Source of the DNA: Candidatus Thorarchaeota archaeon
GTDB taxonomy: Archaea; Asgardarchaeota; Thorarchaeia; Thorarchaeales; Thorarchaeaceae
Assembly: GCA_030642465.1 (NCBI GenBank)
Contig: DAOWNS010000078.1
Location: 1 to 7,657, forward strand
Reading direction: 5' to 3'
DNA length: 7,657 bases
A program made the translations under genes and the position numbers. The notes below the pieces were generated by a model, which saw nothing but the letters and a program-made list of their open reading frames with translations, made no database searches and was not told where the DNA came from. Shown here one piece after another: positions 6,267 through 7,657 of the stretch (within the stretch, counting starts at the first letter, position 1; every line of letters starts with the position of its first letter).

Positions 6267-6273
6267 TTAATTA
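6267..6273 (+). promoter_or_regulatory. Candidate TATA box of the PhzF-like gene
   Basis: TTAATTA, about 40 bp before the ATG at 6309, would set transcription near 6293-6298 and leave a leader of only 11-16 nt. The short GTGA at 6301-6304 is the only Shine-Dalgarno-like sequence. If real, phzF is transcribed separately from the structured element upstream. Confidence 0.35.
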
Positions 6274-6308
6274 GCACGGGAGCACTATAGCTTCCGGGCC
6301 GTGAGAAC

Positions 6309-7223
6309 ATGAACCGACACCGTGAACTTCAAGTTGTACAGGTCGACGTCTTTACAGATGTTCGATACGAAGGAAACCCTGCAGCAGTTGTGCTTGGAGC
6401 CGACCGAATAAGTGCCGAAACGATGACCAAGATCGCAAGAGAGATGAATGTTCGAGAAACCGTGTTTGTATCCAAGTCTCGAGTCGGTGACTTTCGATTA
6501 AGGTATATGACTCCCAAAGGCGAAATTGAATTCTCTGGGCATCCCACCATTGCTGCTTTCCATGTCTTGGTCGAGGAGGGTCTTGTTGAGGTAGTCAGTG
6601 AAGTGACCCTATTCAATCTGGAAACGAGCTCCGGATTGTTACCAGTGGAGGTCGTCAAGAACGTAGCTACCGGCGTCCACGAAGTTCAAATTACGCATAA
6701 GCAGCCTGAGTTCCTCGCGAGCTACGATCCCAAGGATTACGCTGCTGCTCTAGGTCTCTCCCTGGCTGATATCATGTCCCCAAATCCAGTTGAAACAGTC
6801 AGCACAGGAACTCCCTATCTAATGATTCCATTATCCTCACAGAAGTCCCTTGACAGAATCTCTCCGGACTGGCAGTCACTAGTGGAATTGTGTGAGAAAG
6901 GTAACTTTGTGGGACTCTGTGTTTTCACAAAGGATGTGCGCGAACCGACGTCTGATGCACAGGCGCGTGTCTTCATCCCTGCTCTTGGCGTCCCAGAAGA
7001 TCCGGTTTCTGGTGCTCCCGCAGGATGCTTAGGAAGTTACATGATACGTCACGGTCTAATGGCTCCTACATATCCAGTGACAAGCATCGTCATCGAACAA
7101 GGCCATTACATGGAACGTCCGGGTAAGGTGTTTGTTGAGGTGAAGGGTGATACTGAGGGCATTGAGCAGGTGAAGGTCAGCGGCGTTGGGGTCACAGTCA
7201 TGAAGGGTACGCTCTACATTTGA
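6309..7223 (+). CDS. PhzF-family isomerase (phenazine-biosynthesis-like fold)
   Basis: A diaminopimelate-epimerase-fold protein; PhzF itself isomerises trans-2,3-dihydro-3-hydroxyanthranilate, but most family members have unknown small-molecule substrates. Seen in 304 residues, the normal family length: the N-terminal strand VVQVDVFTDVRYEGNPAAVV; NVRETVFV with E50 at the catalytic glutamate position; DFRLRYMTPKGEIEFSGHPT with the conserved GHPT at 77-80; the second-half motif VPEDPVSGAPAG (227-238), holding the catalytic acidic position D230; and EQGHYMERPGKVFVE near 262-276. The two half-domains are both complete. The ATG at 6309 is the natural start: the family strand begins about 8 residues in and a TATA-like box lies about 40 bp before. 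No phenazine genes are nearby, so a phenazine role is not supported and no gene symbol is given. A general isomerase or epimerase is more likely. Confidence 0.92.
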   Translation: MNRHRELQVVQVDVFTDVRYEGNPAAVVLGADRISAETMTKIAREMNVRETVFVSKSRVGDFRLRYMTPKGEIEFSGHPTIAAFHVLVEEGLVEVVSEVTLFNLETSSGLLPVEVVKNVATGVHEVQITHKQPEFLASYDPKDYAAALGLSLADIMSPNPVETVSTGTPYLMIPLSSQKSLDRISPDWQSLVELCEKGNFVGLCVFTKDVREPTSDAQARVFIPALGVPEDPVSGAPAGCLGSYMIRHGLMAPTYPVTSIVIEQGHYMERPGKVFVEVKGDTEGIEQVKVSGVGVTVMKGTLYI

Positions 7224-7231
7224 TACCTGTG

Positions 7232-7256
7232 CTCCTGTTTCCTCGCGTTTCCTCTT
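7232..7256 (+). terminator. Pyrimidine-rich tract after the PhzF-like gene (possible archaeal terminator)
   Basis: A run of C and T with three T triplets follows the stop codon by 8 bp, without a strong hairpin. Archaeal termination often needs only such T-rich stretches, but this one is weak, and read-through into the TldD-like gene 102 bp downstream is possible. Confidence 0.3.
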
Positions 7257-7325
7257 AGCATCTTAGTAGTGCGCCAGCACAAACGCTTATCACGAACGTG
7301 ACGGGTGCTCCGAGCGGCGAAACCC

Positions 7326-7657
7326 ATGCTTGACATTATGCAGAACGCAATCGAAGCAATATCCGATAGTGATGTCGCATTTGCAGACATCCGGCAGGAA
7401 AACCGTCAGGGAACGCATATGGTCGTGATAAATGGCGACCTAAGGTCTCTCAATAGCGTAAACAAGTCCGGTGTTGTTGCGAGGATACTTGTTGGAGAAT
7501 GTTGGGGTCAGGCATCTACTACGAGTTCTATTACAAAGGAAACTCTGAGTGATCTTATTTCTAATGCAACGCGGATGGCAAAAGCTAGTGCCAGACACTC
7601 GCGAAAGGCCATTGACCTTAGTACGATATCTTCTGAGGTCAAGACCGTTTGGCAAAA
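7326..7657 (+). CDS. TldD/PmbA-family metalloprotease, N-terminal part only
   Basis: TldD and PmbA (TldE) homologues form zinc peptidases that process peptides such as microcins and antitoxins in bacteria; archaeal members have less clear substrates. The 110 residues in the window match the family's N-terminal domain: helix LDIMQNAIEAISDSDVAFADIR; the strand-turn QENRQGTHMVVINGDLRSLNSV, which stands for the usual R-x-E-x-x-x-x-x-x-x-x-x-x-G pattern; GVVARILVGECWGQAST at 49-65, equivalent to the common GxGVRVLVxGxWGFAST; then LSDLISNATRMAKASAR. The HExxxH zinc motif is in the C-terminal half and lies outside. ATG 7326 is taken as start, and ATG 7338 is possible; no clear Shine-Dalgarno is present. 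TldD cannot be separated from PmbA on this part alone. A pair of such genes often sits together, so the partner may follow outside. Confidence 0.85.
   Translation, partial: MLDIMQNAIEAISDSDVAFADIRQENRQGTHMVVINGDLRSLNSVNKSGVVARILVGECWGQASTTSSITKETLSDLISNATRMAKASARHSRKAIDLSTISSEVKTVWQ

Noticed and set aside
6329..6658. Minus-strand 109-codon ORF opposite the PhzF-like gene
   Set aside because: The plus frame is a full PhzF-family protein, and the opposite frame is serine/threonine-rich shadow sequence.
7269..7315. Small hairpins GTGC-GCCA-GCAC and GCTC-C-GAGC before the TldD-like gene
   Set aside because: Four-base stems are expected by chance and no regulatory context supports them.
7440..7655. 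Minus-strand 71-codon ORF at the right edge
   Set aside because: The plus strand encodes a recognisable TldD/PmbA N-terminal domain here.

Overview
The window looks archaeal. The isoleucyl-tRNA synthetase at the left edge is of the archaeal/eukaryotic-like type. There is a tetraether lipid synthase (Tes), an enzyme of archaeal membrane lipids. Upstream regions carry AT-rich TATA-like boxes, and several starts are GTG or TTG. Base composition is close to balanced, so this is not an extreme AT- or GC-rich genome. An Asgard lineage (for example Thorarchaeia-like) is a guess; nothing seen here proves it.

Layout. Positions 1-2849 hold the N-terminal ~950 residues of ileS on the minus strand, cut by the left edge. 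A divergent intergenic region (2850-3165) follows, with TATA-like boxes for both directions and an operator-like cluster of palindromes. Next on the plus strand come an unrecognised 223-residue four-cysteine protein (3166-3837) and, 16 bp later, a small MazG-like NTP pyrophosphohydrolase (3854-4171), probably one transcript. tes (4294-5931) has its own promoter, a leader hairpin, a possible 8-codon leader ORF overlapping its GTG start, and a clear hairpin-plus-T-run terminator (5959-5992). The 5993-6308 gap is not empty. It has a TATA-like box, then about 150 bp with a 14-bp long-range helix and an 8-bp helix that cross each other, ending in a pyrimidine/T-rich tract. I read it as a candidate structured RNA or a leader switch. 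A PhzF-family isomerase (6309-7223) follows, and the window ends inside a TldD/PmbA-family gene (7326 onward).

How the genes fit together. This is mostly a row of housekeeping and lipid genes rather than one pathway: translation (ileS), nucleotide-pool cleaning (MazG-like), membrane-spanning lipid formation (tes), small-molecule isomerisation (PhzF-like) and peptide or modified-peptide processing (TldD-like). No mobile element, CRISPR array, tRNA or rRNA was seen. The most original signals are the structured element at about 6084-6240, the tes leader architecture, and the unrecognised zinc-ribbon-like protein paired with the MazG-like enzyme.
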